A stretch of DNA of 64,000 bases from Diphasiastrum complanatum (GCA_029204225.1 CM055108.1:26465303-26529302), one strand, 5' to 3'. Shown: positions 1 to 15,590, numbered from the stretch's first letter. Program-made: numbers and translations. The notes: a model not told the origin generated them from the letters alone.

Positions 1-79
1 AGAAGCTAGCAGATCCAGGAGGCCAAGCATTCAGACAATCAACCAAACGACAAAAAAAAAATATAGACTTCAAGAAGCA

Positions 80-205
80 ATGGCTTCAATCAGCAGCACG
101 CAGAACAAGATCTGCACTATACTTAATTCTTCAGGATCTAACTTTCTAGTCTGGAAAGTTAAGACATATTTGATACTTTCTTGGTATGTTGTTGGCTCTT
201 CAGTG
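80..205 (+). pseudogene. Ty1-copia gag N-terminal fragment
   Basis: A short plus-strand reading frame begins MASISSTQNK and continues with a VWKVKTYLIL segment, the usual start of a plant copia gag polyprotein (capsid-like, packages element RNA). It closely resembles the gag start at 25226 (WKVKTSLIL there), so both belong to one family. It breaks after about 40 residues and is joined head-on to a minus-strand copia fragment, so it is a rearranged remnant and cannot encode a working protein. Confidence 0.6.
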
Positions 206-2313
206 ACGTTGCAGTACTCGAACTGCATGTCTTCGCTCCACTAAAGATTGTCAGAGTAACAGTTTGGAGCTCTTCTTTGTCTTGTTGACCTTCTAGGTTC
301 ATTTAGTCGCTGCTCGAACGTTTCTTGTTTGTGGGGTTGATCCTCTGATTCCTGCTGCTTTGGAATCTGTGGCTCAACATTTTGATTTGACGTTTGTCCT
401 CGATTTCCCTCTTGAATAGGCAGTAGTATAAAGATCTCATGGCCTCTTTCGTCTTTTAGTCCAGGGAATGTGAACTCATCGAACTTCACATCTCTACCCG
501 AAACAGCCTTTTTTGTGGTTGGAACATAGAGTCTATACACTTGTGATCCGTTCGAGTACCCGACCATGATTGTTTGCTCTGATTTATTATCGAGCTTGTT
601 TCTTTTTTCTTTTGGAATGTGCTTATACGCTGCACATCTAAACACACGTATGTATGATAGATCACACTTTCTACATGTCCACATTTCGTACTGCATCTTA
701 TCTTCTAGCGCTATTGTTGTGGATCTATTTTGTAGGTGTACTGCTATAGCTATTGCCTCAGCCTAGAATTGACTTGGCATATGAGCTTGTGCCATCATGC
801 ATCTGGCTCCTTCAACTAGCGTTTTGTCTCTTCTTTCTGTGACACCATTGTATTCTGGTGTGTATGTAGGAGTGAACTGGTGTTCTATCCCATGTTCTTG
901 GCAAAATTTTGAAAATTATTTGTTTTTGTATTCACCTCCATTGTCAAATCTGATGATCTGGATCTTCTTTGAGGTGTGTCGCTCTACAAATGCCACGAAC
1001 TTCTTGTAGGAATTAAAGACTTCAGATTTCTTCTTAAGGTAGTAGATCGTGGTCATCCGGTTGTAATCATCTATGAACATCAGAAAATACCTCGAACCTG
1101 AGAGCGAATCCATTTTCATCGGTCCATAGACATATGAGTGAACGAGCTTAAGAACTTCCTTGGTTCTTCTTCCCTCATATGTGAATGGATTTCGATGTTG
1201 TTTGCCTTTATGACAAGCTTCGCAGAACTTAGTTTCGGGCCTTGATATCTTAAGACCTGTGACTATGTCTTTCTTGCACATGTCATACAGGCTCCGCATG
1301 TTTAGATGATACATTCTCCTGTGCCATAGCTGATCTTCATTTTTTGATGTATTTAATATGCCATTAGAGTTGCTAATTATCTTCCCCTGGTAGAGGTTTC
1401 CTTCTCTGCATCCGACCGTCAGCAACTTGTTTGTCCTTTTCTCGATCATGCGGCATGTAGTGTTCATAGTTGTAGAGTGCCAATGCCTTTGACATTGTGT
1501 TTGATCCCATCACATAGAATCACTGCTCTATTATTTTTGAGCTCTCTGAAGTCTATCAAGATATTCTTGTTGCAGGTGATGTGTGATGTTGCTCCTGAAT
1601 CAATGACTACATCGTAGTCTTGTTCGGCGTGGCTCGTTGAAGCTTCATCGAGTATTGTGAAGGCTTCATCACTGCTATCTAGATCCTTAAATGACTCTGC
1701 AACATTTGTCTTTTCAGTTTTGTTCTTTCTTTTTGGGTTAAATCTGCAATCGTATGCAGAGTGCCCCTTCTTCTTGTAGTGCATGCAAGGTATTGTTGGA
1801 TTGAACCAGCATTTGTTGGTTGTATGGCCTGGTTTGTGGCAGTGATCACAAGAAGAAGATTATTGATTCGAGGACTTCGTCTTCTCGAATCTGGGTTCCT
1901 GATGCAGCAAGTTGAGAGAGGAAGATCATTTAGATCTTCTCAATGTGCTGATCTAACTGGTTTCCATCCCATCGTATGGATTGTAGCTGATTATGAAGGT
2001 GCATGACTGAAGCTGTAGTCCTCACTTCATACTTCTGTTTTAGTCTTTCCCATGCTGCATGGCTGCTTTCGCAGTCTTAAATCTGCATGAGTAGATCTTC
2101 ATTTATTGACGAAACGATGATCACCATTTCACGCTCATCCTTTTTTATCCATTCAGCTCTCCTCGGGTCTCCCTCTGGAGGCTGCACCTCTGAGAGTTTG
2201 GTCACCGACTAGATGCCTTTACCCTTCAGAATTGTTTTGATCTTGAATTTCCATATTCTATAATTTGTGCCATCAAGACTAATTGCTACTCTTTTCTGGA
2301 TTGTTGTAGCCAT
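206..2313 (-). pseudogene. Ty1-copia gag-protease-integrase remnant
   Basis: Read on the minus strand, this is a copia polyprotein in order. Gag starts at the ATG at 2311-2313 and includes AAWERLKQKYEV. It is followed by a zinc-knuckle remnant (HYKKKGHSAYDC), an aspartic protease (VIDSGATSH near 1600), a pre-integrase zinc region (LWHRRMYHLN, CEACHKGK), the integrase core (FIDDYNRM, RFDNGGEY) and the region beyond integrase (FRCAAYKHIPKEKRNKLD, RRSTRQRRAP). Several stops and frame changes interrupt it, for example at 1464-1467 and near 900. Reverse transcriptase and RNase H are missing; the left end is cut by the plus-strand fragment at 80-205. The order of domains (integrase before RT) identifies copia rather than gypsy. 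Confidence 0.85.
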
Positions 2314-2365
2314 ATTGTGTTGTCTAGATAATCACTGCTTAGATATCAGTAGTGATATCCTATGT

Positions 2366-2377
2366 GTTCTGATACCA
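2366..2377 (-). other. Retroelement primer-binding site
   Basis: On the minus strand this reads TGGTATCAGAAC, one base from the plant copia primer site TGGTATCAGAGC that pairs with the 3' end of initiator tRNA-Met. It lies just upstream of gag and directly next to a TG that would close the LTR, so it fixes the element's orientation. Confidence 0.75.
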
Positions 2378-3173
2378 TGTCGCAAAACTAGTTTTCGTTT
2401 CATTGTCGCGAATGATTTTGTTTCTTTTGAATTTTCTTTTGTGTGGAAGCTTCATAGGAACCTATACACGTGACTACACATCACAGAATAGATTTCATTC
2501 TAGTAATCAAGACAGCATAAGACAAGGAGATGCACGAAAATAGAGCAATCAATTATCAGTTTGATTTTTAGAGCGAGATCATCAGTGTCTCACTCGTTGG
2601 CGACCTGACACTTTGCTCTTTTGTTGTGTTCTGCTTGTTGGTAAACTTTCATGCACAACTTTTTCGTTTCTAGTCTTTTTCTTATCTGCTCTACTCATGC
2701 ACATTCTCTATGTATGTTTTGATCCAGAAATATAGCTTTATCTCCACTGTGTGGAATTTACAAGATAGCTAAACAGAGAATTACAAGAGTAGTTAACACT
2801 AATAAACTAATTAGTTACTCTCCATCGTTGCTACTCATGTTAGTTGGGCGTGAAGTCTAAGACTCTAAGCCCATTGAGCTGCTAGCTGGCAGCATGAAAG
2901 ATTTCCCTTCATTTTTTTTGTTTCCTTTCGTCTATTTCGTTTCTTTCGTGTCTTTTCGTTTTGCGTCACTTTGCGATTTTTGAGGTTCTGGAGGCATGTT
3001 TACGATTCGCGAATGATTCGTGAATCGTTTGTCCTTTGAGTCAATGGACGTTGACTTTCACGAATTGTTCTCCGTTCGACCTTTACTTTGTGTTCGTGTT
3101 GCGGCAAAGTTGCAGGAGTCGACCATTTCTGACATAAATTTTGCAAGTGATGTTGTTAGAATGTCCGACCACA
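2378..3173 (-). repeat. Putative 5' LTR of the minus-strand copia element
   Basis: The segment begins with TG immediately beside the primer site and can be closed at CA near 3171-3173, giving about 800 bp. It is rich in TTTCGTTTC and TTCGCGAA-like words, also seen in the LTRs at 15637, 46235 and 50041. No partner LTR is in the window, so the outer boundary is a guess. Confidence 0.5.
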
Positions 3174-3221
3174 TGAATGTGGTGAAGTTAAAATATATCT
3201 TGAAGCCATAATATATACCTC

Positions 3222-4700
3222 AGAATATCCATCCCAATCAATTCTCACTCCTTGTCTCTCCAATAATTCGAGTAATGATTGCATGTTATTGGAATATGCA
3301 TACTTATATTCCTCCTTTGTGGGAGACCGCTTTACAGCAGATTTCTGCATGAACCGACAAATTGGTGATTGTAATTTAATTTGAACAAATTCACAAATAA
3401 ATTTTGAATTACGGCAATATCAAATTCAACAAACTTGGTGGGGAGACTTATGAAATGAGCATGAAAAGAACATTGGTCGCCACTGCCAAGGTGAGAAGGC
3501 CCTATAGTCTCCAGTTGCTTCTTAGCTGCCTCTCGTTGTTGCTTTCTGGATTTTCTCAAAATTCTTTTTCTACAAACTTCCAGTCTTCCTTGTGCATGTG
3601 GTATGGCCTAGATTTTCTAGCTCTCACTGCATCTCGGATTTCCAATTTGCGGTGGCTCATCACACCTCCCATGCGGCGTGACATCCAAACTCTCTATACA
3701 ACTGGTCAATGACATAATTCTTATCATCATCACTTTGTTTATGCCAATCCTTAAAAATGTCTCTGTTGAAGATCACATGTGTGAGTTGCCTCATGCAAGT
3801 GATCACACGGCCACCACGCTTATCCCCACTATGTGCTTCTCTGAATCTATGTCATAGGATAGCAAGATGGAGAGGTGGCAAAGGGAGTGTCAAGAGGAGT
3901 GGCGTCAGGCCAAGGGGAAGTGGGTGGATTAGGGGAAGTGACTACAATAGAAAAAGTTTGGAGAGGAGTTTGAAGGTGATCACGAGAAGGTTGGGGAGGG
4001 GTCTAAAGAGGAGAAGGTTGGGGAGGAGTTTGAGTAGGAGTGTAACCAACATGGATCTGAATGGGAGAAGAAATGTGTAGAGTGGCCCAGCAAGAGAGAT
4101 CAAAGTGCCATGGAGTTCCCATAGGGGGCGTGGATGTAGAAGAAGAAAAAATGTGAGGAGAAAGTGTGGGTGGGATAGTCAAGTGTCACAAATGCAGGAG
4201 TCATAGTATCACGTGCAATCCGCGTTGCTTTTTGAGTTAGCGTTTCTCGAAGTAAAGAATCTCTATGATGAGGCCTACTAGATAGATATACTGGACACGA
4301 GGATGCATGAAGCATGACATCATCAACATCACCGCCACAACAAGAGCCGCCACTAAGGTGGCTCCTGCTATGATCTCTCTTTTGGCAGCCGGTAATAGGC
4401 ACTAGCATTAGAGTGCACGAAGGAGGGATTCCCACCAAATAGGCTCTCGTGGAAGGGAGAAACACCTCGGTTGGAGAGTTGTGGGGGCTGGATCTTCTCA
4501 GAACCAGAGGATGTGGATGAATAGTAGACCAACCTACTGGAACTTCGTGCCTCCCAACGAGCTCGCAGTCTTTCCATAATCCTGCCTGCACGCGAGGGAG
4601 ACATCCCATTCATATAACTAAGAACCTCATCGTCACTCATGGATGAAAAAATGGGACGACCTGCAACTGCGGCCAAATCCGTGACTTGGAGATGTGTCAC
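3222..4700 (-). pseudogene. Unrecognised transposon-like gene, copy 1
   Basis: The minus-strand frame starts with MTHLQVTDLAAVAGRP and continues SSMSDDEVLSYMNGMSPS, a Ser/Asp-rich segment, followed by low-complexity Ser/Pro/His stretches. Further on come DIFKDWHKQSDDDKN, MSHRKLEIRDAVRAR, LETIGPSHLGSG and finally SPTKEEYKYAYSNNMQSLLELLERQG. The last coding segment ends at a plausible splice donor near 3222. All these blocks recur in the same order at 5290-8224, which shows they are an old coding unit. Layout and the short basic WK/YAKKE segment recall plant En/Spm-associated proteins (Transposase_24-like), but I cannot confirm the family. Stops and frameshifts make it non-functional. Confidence 0.45.
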
Positions 4701-5289
4701 GAGACATTAAGGATACGTATGAGATAATTGCTACAAGCAACAATAGATAGCTTTAGAAAATGGTACAACCCTATAGAATTAATGAAGAAATAAATTCAAA
4801 TAAATGAGTTTAGGATTTAGGGTCGAACAAAATAAGTCACTCCTTACATTCAACCATTGATAAATAAATTACATTACACCCTAATAATCACAAATATTGA
4901 AATTACATGTAATGCGAGTCAATACATGTGAATAATTACACTGTAAAACAAACAAATTAAAAATTCCTACATTATTTAGGGCCAAATATAGTTCAATTAC
5001 ATAACTAATCAGGGTTCAAAAATACATATAAACTAGCTACATCGCAAATGACCTTGGCAAATGTACAAGTCAAGACGATATATCTAAAAACATGTACATA
5101 AGTATCTGTAAACATAGGCAAGCTATAGAGCTAAAACACTGGCTAGATCTATCTGATCCATCTTCATCATGTTCGTCATAATATGGGGCTTCTTGTTCCT
5201 GCACAGACAACATGAATTAGTCTTCCGATGAATGTATTGGGAGTGAGAGAGAATAGTGAATTTAAAGAACGTAAAAATTATTTGATGTT
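4701..5289. other. AT-rich spacer, no gene seen
   Basis: This stretch between the two paralogous gene copies is AT-rich with no coding signal I could support. It may include intron or flanking DNA of copy 1 or copy 2. Confidence 0.4.
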
Positions 5290-8224
5290 GTACCTGAGGG
5301 GCAACATCCTAGTTGAAATGCATGCTCTACCTCTCCAATAACTCGAGTACTGTCTGCGTACTATGGGTATACGTATGCATATACTCGTCATGCGTGGGAG
5401 ACCGCCCCACAACAGATTGCCGCACAAACATTCTAAATTTTGACCATATAAAAAGAGCATTTTATTTTGAGGTATCAAACGAACCCCCCCACATTAGGGG
5501 GGACTCTTGAATCTAAAAGGGCCTTTTGTAAAGATGCTTTTTTTGACTTTTTAAAGGTTTTATGTTCTCATGGCCCAATGGTGTGCTTCCATGTGTGCTA
5601 GACCGTAACGGTGACATCCCAACTTCAATTTTGGACAGCCACTTTTGAGATAAACCAATCACACTAAAATTCAAAATGAAATGGGTGGAAAACCCAAGGC
5701 CATGTCCTCATGCATATGTCGTTGCATCGCGTCGTGCCTCACCATCGGAAGGTAGGTGGAGTGAGCACATGTGGAGGAGGAAAATAGATTGGTTCTAGTA
5801 AAAAAAAAGTATAGCATCTCTTTACGCCATTATGTAGATCATGCAAAACTTCATACTTTTTCTTTTTGGATCACTTCAATCTGATGCACGGTTAAAAAGT
5901 TATGGCAGTTTGAAGATTCATACCCTACCTGATCTCGGAGCCGAGCGATCAATGACCTGTTCACAGTGAACATAATGCTCTGGTCGCGTGGCTGAGACAT
6001 TGTAGCATCTGTTTAACCATTGCGTAGATCATAAAAAACTGCACACTTTTTCATTTTGGATCACTTCAATCCGACACATAGTTAAAAAGTTATGGCCATC
6101 TGAAGATTCATACCCTCCTTGATATCGGAGTCGAGCAACTCATGGCTTCTTCTCACTGAACATAATGTGCTCTGGTCGCGCAGCTCCGATATCGCAGCCA
6201 TTCGACCAGAGCATTATGTTCAGTGAGAAAAGGCCATGGGTTGCTTGGCTCCAATATCTCAACCGTGTGACCAAAGCATTATGTTCAATGAGAACATGTC
6301 ATGGTCGCTCGGCTCCGATATCAAGTAGGATATGAATATTTAGACTACCATAACTTTTTAATCGTGCGTCGGATGGAAGTGATCCAAAAAGCAAAAGTGT
6401 GTAGTTTTTCATGATCTACCCAATGTTGTAAGCAGATGATAGAATATCTCAGCCACGCGACCAGAGCATTATGTTAAGTGTGAACAGGTCATTGGTCGCT
6501 CGGCTCCGATATCATGTAAGGTATGAATCTTCAAACCGCCATAACTTTTTAACCGTGCATCGGATTGAAGTGATCAAAAAAAAAAAAGTTTGCAATTTCT
6601 CATGATCTACGTAATGGTGTAAAGAGATGCTACACTTCTTTTATTAGAAGAAATCTATTTTCCTCCTCCACATGTGCTCACTCCACCTACCTTTCGATGG
6701 CGAGGCACAACGCGACGCAACGACATATGCGTGAGGACACGACCTTGGGGTTTCCCACCCACTTCATTTTGAATTTTAGTGTAATTGGTTTATCTCAGAA
6801 GTGGCTGCCCAAAATTGAAGTTGGGCAGCCTAATGATGTTCTCTCTCTACATTCTTAAAGGGCCCATATTGAGTCTGAAGTTCCGCTAATGCTCCCCAAA
6901 AAAAAACAATTAATAGTCAAATTCCACTTAAGGGCTTAGTGTAGGCTTACAAATTGAGCTCAAAAATATCCCTTGCCACCACTACCCAAGTGAGAAGCCC
7001 CCGTGGTCTCTAGTCAAATCCATGGCTCCTCTCGCTGCTCCTTGAAGCGATATGGATTATTTTTATATTCTTTCTTCGCATACTTCCAGTCAACTTTCTC
7101 CATGTATGAAGGCCTAACTCTATCGGCTCTCACTGCATCTCGGATCTCTGATTTGTGATGGCTCATCACAGATATCATGCGGCTCCTCATCCATTTCAGT
7201 GCAAACTCCAATTCCTTGGATGAGACTGGGAACTCACTACGCAGCTAATCAATAGTGGGATTCTTGTGGTCATCGCTGACATCGTGCCAGTCATGAAATA
7301 CATTTGGGGAAAGTATATATACATGAGCTCCCTCATGAGTGTGATGACCCTCTTGCCACAAGAATTCTCAATGATGTGACCATTACTGCTATGTCATACG
7401 ACAACAGTATGGCAATTGGTGGAGATGTTGCCTTGGGAGTGTTTATGGGGGTGGCCTCAGGTATGAGAGATGCTCCGCCGATGGGAGAATACTGAGGATG
7501 TGGGATGTACATAGTGGGAGTGGCCTAATGCCATGGTGAAACGTGACCCCATAGAGCCAGAAGGATAGGTATACTTAGGTGTAGTGGGTGCAGAGGTAGG
7601 AAACATGTGAGGGGTGAAAGAGGGTGTGCTGGGAATTCAGGTGTGAGAGATGTAGGAGTCGCAGTGTTGTGTGCCCTACGTGCTGCCTCTTGGGTTAGTG
7701 TCTCTCAAAGTAAGGACTTCCCATGACAAGATGTGCTACGTGGATGTGCAGGACTCATGACCACATCAGGTGGATCATCATTATCACCACATCCATCACA
7801 ATAGGAGACACCGAGGCAGCTCCTCCTCTTGTTCCGAGAGTGTCGGGAGGAAACACTGGCAGTGGCGCCATGGGTGAAGGAGACACCAAGGCAGCTCCTC
7901 CTCTTGTCTCAAGAATGTCAAGAGGAAGCACTGGCAATAGCGCCATGGGCAAGGGAGGGACCATCGCTAGAGTGATGCTCACGGGAAGGGAAAACATGTA
8001 TGCAGTCGAGTCAATTGAATCTCCTCGGAGGATGATGTGTACCCAACTAGTTTGTTGGAGCTATGAGATGCTCGTCGAACCCTCAGTCGCTCTAATAGCC
8101 TAACCTGCTGTGAGGAAGGCAACTGATCAAGGTAGTTGAGGACCTCATCCTCACTTATAGAGGAAAAGCAGGATGACCCACGACTATGGCTTGACCTCCA
8201 GCTAGGGGATGCATCGTCTGACAT
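5290..8224 (-). pseudogene. Unrecognised transposon-like gene, copy 2, interrupted
   Basis: A paralogue of the gene at 3222-4700. From 8224 downward: MSDDASPSWRSSHSRG and SISEDEVLNYLDQLPSSQQ, then repetitive Pro/Gly/Ser sequence around 7800-7990, CGKRVITLMRELMYI, VFHDWHDVSDDHKN, KWMRSRMISVMSHHKSE and WKYAKKEYKNNPYRFKEQR, then a TTGASHLGSG equivalent near 6970. The terminal block (RSPTHDEYMHTYTHS, VLELLERQ) lies at 5290-5450, separated from the rest by the fold-back element at 5492-6891. The insertion therefore landed inside this gene. Stops occur throughout. The function is unknown; conservation of the same block order in two copies suggests a former protein of a DNA transposon. Confidence 0.45.
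5492..6891. mobile_element. 1.4-kb fold-back transposon
   Basis: Two arms of about 0.7 kb are inverted copies of each other. Examples are GGACAGCCACTTTTGAGATA near 5633 against the inverse TATCTCAGAAGTGGCTGCCC near 6791, and the segment with CACATGTGGAGGAGGAAAAT near 5768 against ATTTTCCTCCTCCACATGTG near 6656. The innermost arms are about 6141-6177 and 6203-6239. Within the arms, modules containing GACCAGAGCATTATGTTCA and GGCTCCGATATC recur. Both ends begin CATTAG and carry GGGCC(T/C)TTT about 25-35 bp inside. The ends resemble the MITE at 29418-29795. No coding capacity is seen. C-rich flanks (CCCCCCA and CTCCCCA) could be a decayed target duplication. Confidence 0.8.
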
Positions 8225-8301
8225 AATGGGCAGGGGAATAAGAGAGAAAAATACTGCAGACTACCAATGAGAGTCAATGAAAATAGTAAAAAAAGATCAC
8301 C

Positions 8302-9369
<1,068 letters not shown>

Positions 9370-10026
9370 ATTCAGATACTGGTATTGCCCTCGTAGCTGT
9401 CTATGTACCAAGCTCCATCTTTCTTGAAAGGTGATGAAGAAAAACTGAACACCATAAGTGATCCTTCTCCATCACTTGCAATATAATCTTCTTCAATCTC
9501 TTTGGAGAGATTAGCTTGCTTGAGTTGGTTTTTCTTCTTAAGGCAATTAGAGGCATAGTGCCTCTTTCAGTATGACTTAAACTAGCTCAACTTGGTTAAT
9601 GGTAACACCAACACAGGAAAGCTCTCTATGTAAATCTTTAACTCTCAGAACATAGTTAGATGCATTCTCTTCACTTCTTTGGAAACTTTGGAAAATCTGA
9701 TTCCTAAGAGTGAGTATTCTAGAAGTATTCTTTGCTTCATAGATGGTCTTCAGTGCATCCCAAGCTTCTTTGGCTATAGTGCAAGATCCTATCTCTCTCA
9801 AAATTTCATTAGATACATTCATCTTAATGAAATGTAGAGCCATTCTAGCTCTCTTCTTATATTTAGGAATTTCAACTTGTGCTTGAGGCTCCTCCTCAAC
9901 ACCAAGCACAATATCCATAACATCCTGGAGTATCAAAACAGACTCCATTCTTAACTTCCAAATTGAGTAATTAGAAGTGTTTAGTCTTTCACTGGCTTCT
10001 AGAAGATATCCTCCCTGAGATGCCAT
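9370..10026 (-). pseudogene. Ty1-copia gag with truncated protease
   Basis: From the ATG at 10024-10026 the minus-strand frame reads MASQGGYLLEASERLNTSNY, WKLRMESVLILQD, AKEAWDALKTIYEAKNTSR and QSFQRSEENASNYVLRVKD, a UBN2-type copia gag. After a stop at about 9577 and an internal deletion, the frame resumes with the end of a zinc knuckle (HYASNCLKKK) and runs to AWYIDS, the start of the protease active-site region, where it is lost near 9370. The gag blocks are nearly the same as those at 28495-28690 (+), so both come from one family. Integrase, RT and RNase H are absent. Confidence 0.8.
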
Positions 10027-10785
10027 TATAATGAAGACTTCTTAGTTATTGGATTGAGATATGTTTGAGCTTGTTCCTATCAGACTTAGAGTTGTTGATC
10101 TCTTTCACTAGATGTATTTTCAAGGTTGAACTACCTTCCTATGTGAAACACTTGCAACTATATTTGAGATGAATCTCAAATATTCAACAAGACAAGTTAT
10201 CTAGATCAGACACAAAAAGTGGTTTGAGACACTTTGGCTGGTTTGAATCCTACTTTTGGCACGTGTGAAGTGATTCAAAAGAAAACACTTTTGACACTCA
10301 GAAGGCTCAAAGGGTGTTCAAATACTTCAAACTCAGTCTTGATCTACAGTTTCTTGTGTTGGATGCTCAAAACAATGGATTCAGAACAAAGTATAATTCA
10401 ATCAAATCAAAATGTTGTCACTCAGATTTTGGACCTATCCCTATCCTCTTTAAGAGCTTATAACTCTTGCTAGACACATCAGAGTGATTTGGTTTTGATT
10501 TCTATGGAAAGTACAGATCAAATGCTTTCCATCAAGCTCCAAGATTGCTATCTTTGGATCTATAAGTAAGGAGAACAAAGGGACTGAAAATCTCTGATTT
10601 TCACACATGCGAAATTCCAGAATTTCGTACTACCTCAATTCAGGTCTAAAAATTCAGTTCAAGTCTGATTTGATCCAAATACACTTCAGAGAAAGGTTAG
10701 AAAAAGTGCAAAACTACTTTTTTTGCTTGATTTAGCTCTCTGTTTCTTGTACAATCAGAGTTGTTAGCATGCAAAGCTTAATGAG

Positions 10786-10797
10786 GCTCTGATACCA
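10786..10797 (-). other. Retroelement primer-binding site
   Basis: Minus strand TGGTATCAGAGC, a perfect match to the plant copia initiator-tRNA-Met primer site. About 760 bp of leader separate it from the gag start at 10026. Confidence 0.85.
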
Positions 10798-11280
10798 TGA
10801 CAAAATTTCCAGAATTCACACGTGTGGGGAATGTCTACAAGAGTGATTGATCTTGATTAAGTTTTGTGATTAGCACTATAACCTGATTCTAGATTGATCA
10901 ACAAGAACTAGTTCAGAAGAAATGGCTAATTCACAATCTAGCATGCTAATCAATAGAATATAATAGCAATGAATCAAAGAATGAATAAAAGTACAAGATT
11001 TCAGTGTATGAGCATTAGCCTCAACACGAGACAGATAGAGAGAGAGAGCTAGAGAGATAACAAACAATATTAGTTTAGATCCAAAATGGCATGAGATAGC
11101 TACAAAACTTTGGTTATTCATCATTGATTGTGTGAAGAGCTACACATATTTATGGAGATTGAGGTAGCTCGAGGTAGAACCACATCCATCCATTTCAAAA
11201 TGACATCTAAATTGATATCTAGAGTCTATGTGACATTTGTCACTTGTCATGCATGAAATTCTACCAGCTTTACCAGTGTA
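10798..11280 (-). repeat. Putative 5' LTR of the minus-strand copia element
   Basis: Starts with TG directly beside the primer site and carries the palindrome CACACGTGTG at 10817-10826, 20 bp inside the LTR end. The inverse complement resembles 44640-44939, which also ends shortly after CACACGTGTG. The distal boundary near 11280 is not fixed. The following 11281-11750 holds no recognisable gene. Confidence 0.5.
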
Positions 11281-11748
11281 GCATCTACCCTGTTTTCCAA
11301 CCATATTGAAATCTAGTGTTTGTAAATCTGTAAAAAATTATTGCTTATGCATTTGTTAATACAAATGGAAGATTAAGCAAACTCAGCAACACCCTAAAGC
11401 ATTTCTTACTGCAAAAACATCAATAGAATGAGATTTTTGCATAAAAACTTGGTTTATGCATTCTGAACTTCTGTTTTCTAATGTGAACAACGTAGAGATC
11501 AGACTTTAGGAAGTTGTTGATGATGTAAAAGCGCCCTAAATGCTTCAAGAATCTGCAAATTACAGCAAGTAAAACATTAGAGAGTTTCATGCAAGTAAAT
11601 TGTAGAAAAAAGAAGAAGAAAATAGCCACTAAAGCCTCCTGGATCGTGCCTCTGCGCCCTCCATTTTCGCCCTGCTCATGTCTGTCTACAATTGAAAAAA
11701 TGGCTGAGTGAAGGTGGAGGGATGGCGCGCTCCCATCCCTCGGGCCAG

Positions 11749-14180
<2,432 letters not shown>

Positions 14181-14188
14181 GATGGAGA

Positions 14189-14816
14189 TTGAGTTATAGT
14201 AAGCATTTGGCTATCGGTTATAGCTCGTGCGTGCTTACGTATAGTTTTAAACCTACATCACCCATTGCGGTAGAGACTCGAGCGTTCAAGTTTCAGGAAG
14301 TAGCGGATTTCCTACATGATATGCGAAAGATCTACGGATTGCACGTGAGAATGTGTACCCAGGATGGGGACCGACATTATGCAAGCCTAAAAAGATCACT
14401 GAGAGACTTCCAAGTGAGAGGTTGGGTATTTTTTGAGAACCTCGATGGATTCAAAGTGTAATGCGTACCGACTTGCATTACTAATCATCCCCTATATATA
14501 GAGGACTGTTTAAGATCTTGAAAAAGATCGGATCCTTAGCTTACCAATCGGAACTCCCGAATGGATCTCATGTGCATCCCGTATTTCACATAAGCCGTCT
14601 TTGAAAGGGTCTATGTGAAGGAGAGCATCTTGGATTTGGAGATCAGTTGGACCTGTTGGATGAATCAGCGGGTGTATCTCATCTTGAACCCGAAAAGATC
14701 TTGGATACAAGAACTAAACGATTGAGAAATTGTATAGTTACCGAGTATCTGGATCAATGGAAGGGATGTACAGATGATGATGATTCCTGGTTACAGGTTA
14801 TAGGCCTAAACACTTG
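14189..14816 (+). pseudogene. Ty3-gypsy integrase C-terminus and chromodomain (chromovirus)
   Basis: Plus-strand frames carry the tail of a gypsy polyprotein: AIGYSSCVLTYSFKPTSPI (end of integrase core), then FLHDMRKIYGLHVRM and LKRSLRDFQVRGWVFFENL, matching the family's post-core region in which the element-specific integrase tail begins. A GLFKILKKIGSLAYQSELPE segment (14502 on) follows, and finally ILDTRTKRLRNCIVTEYLDQ with WKGCTDDDDSW, a chromodomain. Chromodomains in chromoviruses are thought to steer integration to particular chromatin. At least two frame changes and stops separate these blocks. Everything upstream of the integrase tail is lost or unrecognisable. Confidence 0.75.
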
Positions 14817-15387
14817 ATGGTGGATTTGTATGGGTCTATCAGTGAGTCATTGGAAAACTGGATGACATGGCCCAGATAGGCTGCAGAGGTGTCCAGTGAG
14901 GTGTCACAGTGCACTACTAGTGGTGCATGGGCCTTGGAGGGTATAAGTATACCTATTGGGATCTCACTAGTGTATGCTTGATAGCATGACCAGTGGCAGG
15001 ATGTTGTTGGTGTGATGCCTCATTCCTCTTTGAATAATTGATCCATAGATTGGGGGCTAGATCCGTTCAATCTAGATTGATTGGGTTGGTTTGTCCACCA
15101 TCAGGTTCCCTTGTGTTGCTTGTGATTGGCATGCTTAGAATAGGATCCTTGGATTTAGGACTTTATAGCCACTTTGTTATTTAAAGACATACTTGAAATG
15201 TATTAATAAATGTGGTAAAGGCCCAATGTGCCTTAAGTCAAGTTTATTATAGTTTGGGCCCAATCCCAATGTGAAATGGGCTGAGGTCTTTTATGAAGAA
15301 GTGTAACCTCTACCTCTCTCTCACGTACTCTTTTTTCCTCTCATATTGTAGTGTGCAAGTTTAAGGAAATAGCAATGGTGTTCTCTA
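14817..15387 (+). repeat. Possible gypsy LTR remnant
   Basis: Directly downstream of the chromovirus polyprotein, where the 3' LTR is expected. It contains GGGCCCAATCCCAATGTGAA, a pyrimidine-rich segment and TGTTGTTGGTG near 15002, a possible LTR start. No second LTR copy is present to prove it. Confidence 0.3.
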
Positions 15388-15590
15388 ATCTTTGGCTGTG
15401 CAGCTTATGCACATATTCTTGATAAGCTTCGAAAGAAGCTTGATGAGAAAGCCAAGCAGGAATTTCTGGTAGGTTATGATAACAGCTCGTCATACTACAG
15501 AGTCTACATGCCAAACACAAACACTATGAAAACAGTGAGAGATGTCAGATTCGATGGGAACAAGACAATGACGATCCTGTTAGCTACAAA
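15388..15590 (+). pseudogene. Ty1-copia post-integrase fragment
   Basis: The plus strand encodes FGCAAYAHILDKLRKKLDEK followed by FLVGYDNSSSYYRVYMPNT and VRDVRFDGNK, the conserved linker between copia integrase and RT. It abuts the LTR at 15637, which belongs to a minus-strand element inserted into or recombined with it. Confidence 0.75.

Noticed and set aside
3757..4080. Arg-rich 107-codon plus-strand frame
   Set aside because: It is the antisense of low-complexity coding in gene copy 1 and its composition follows that repeat-like DNA.
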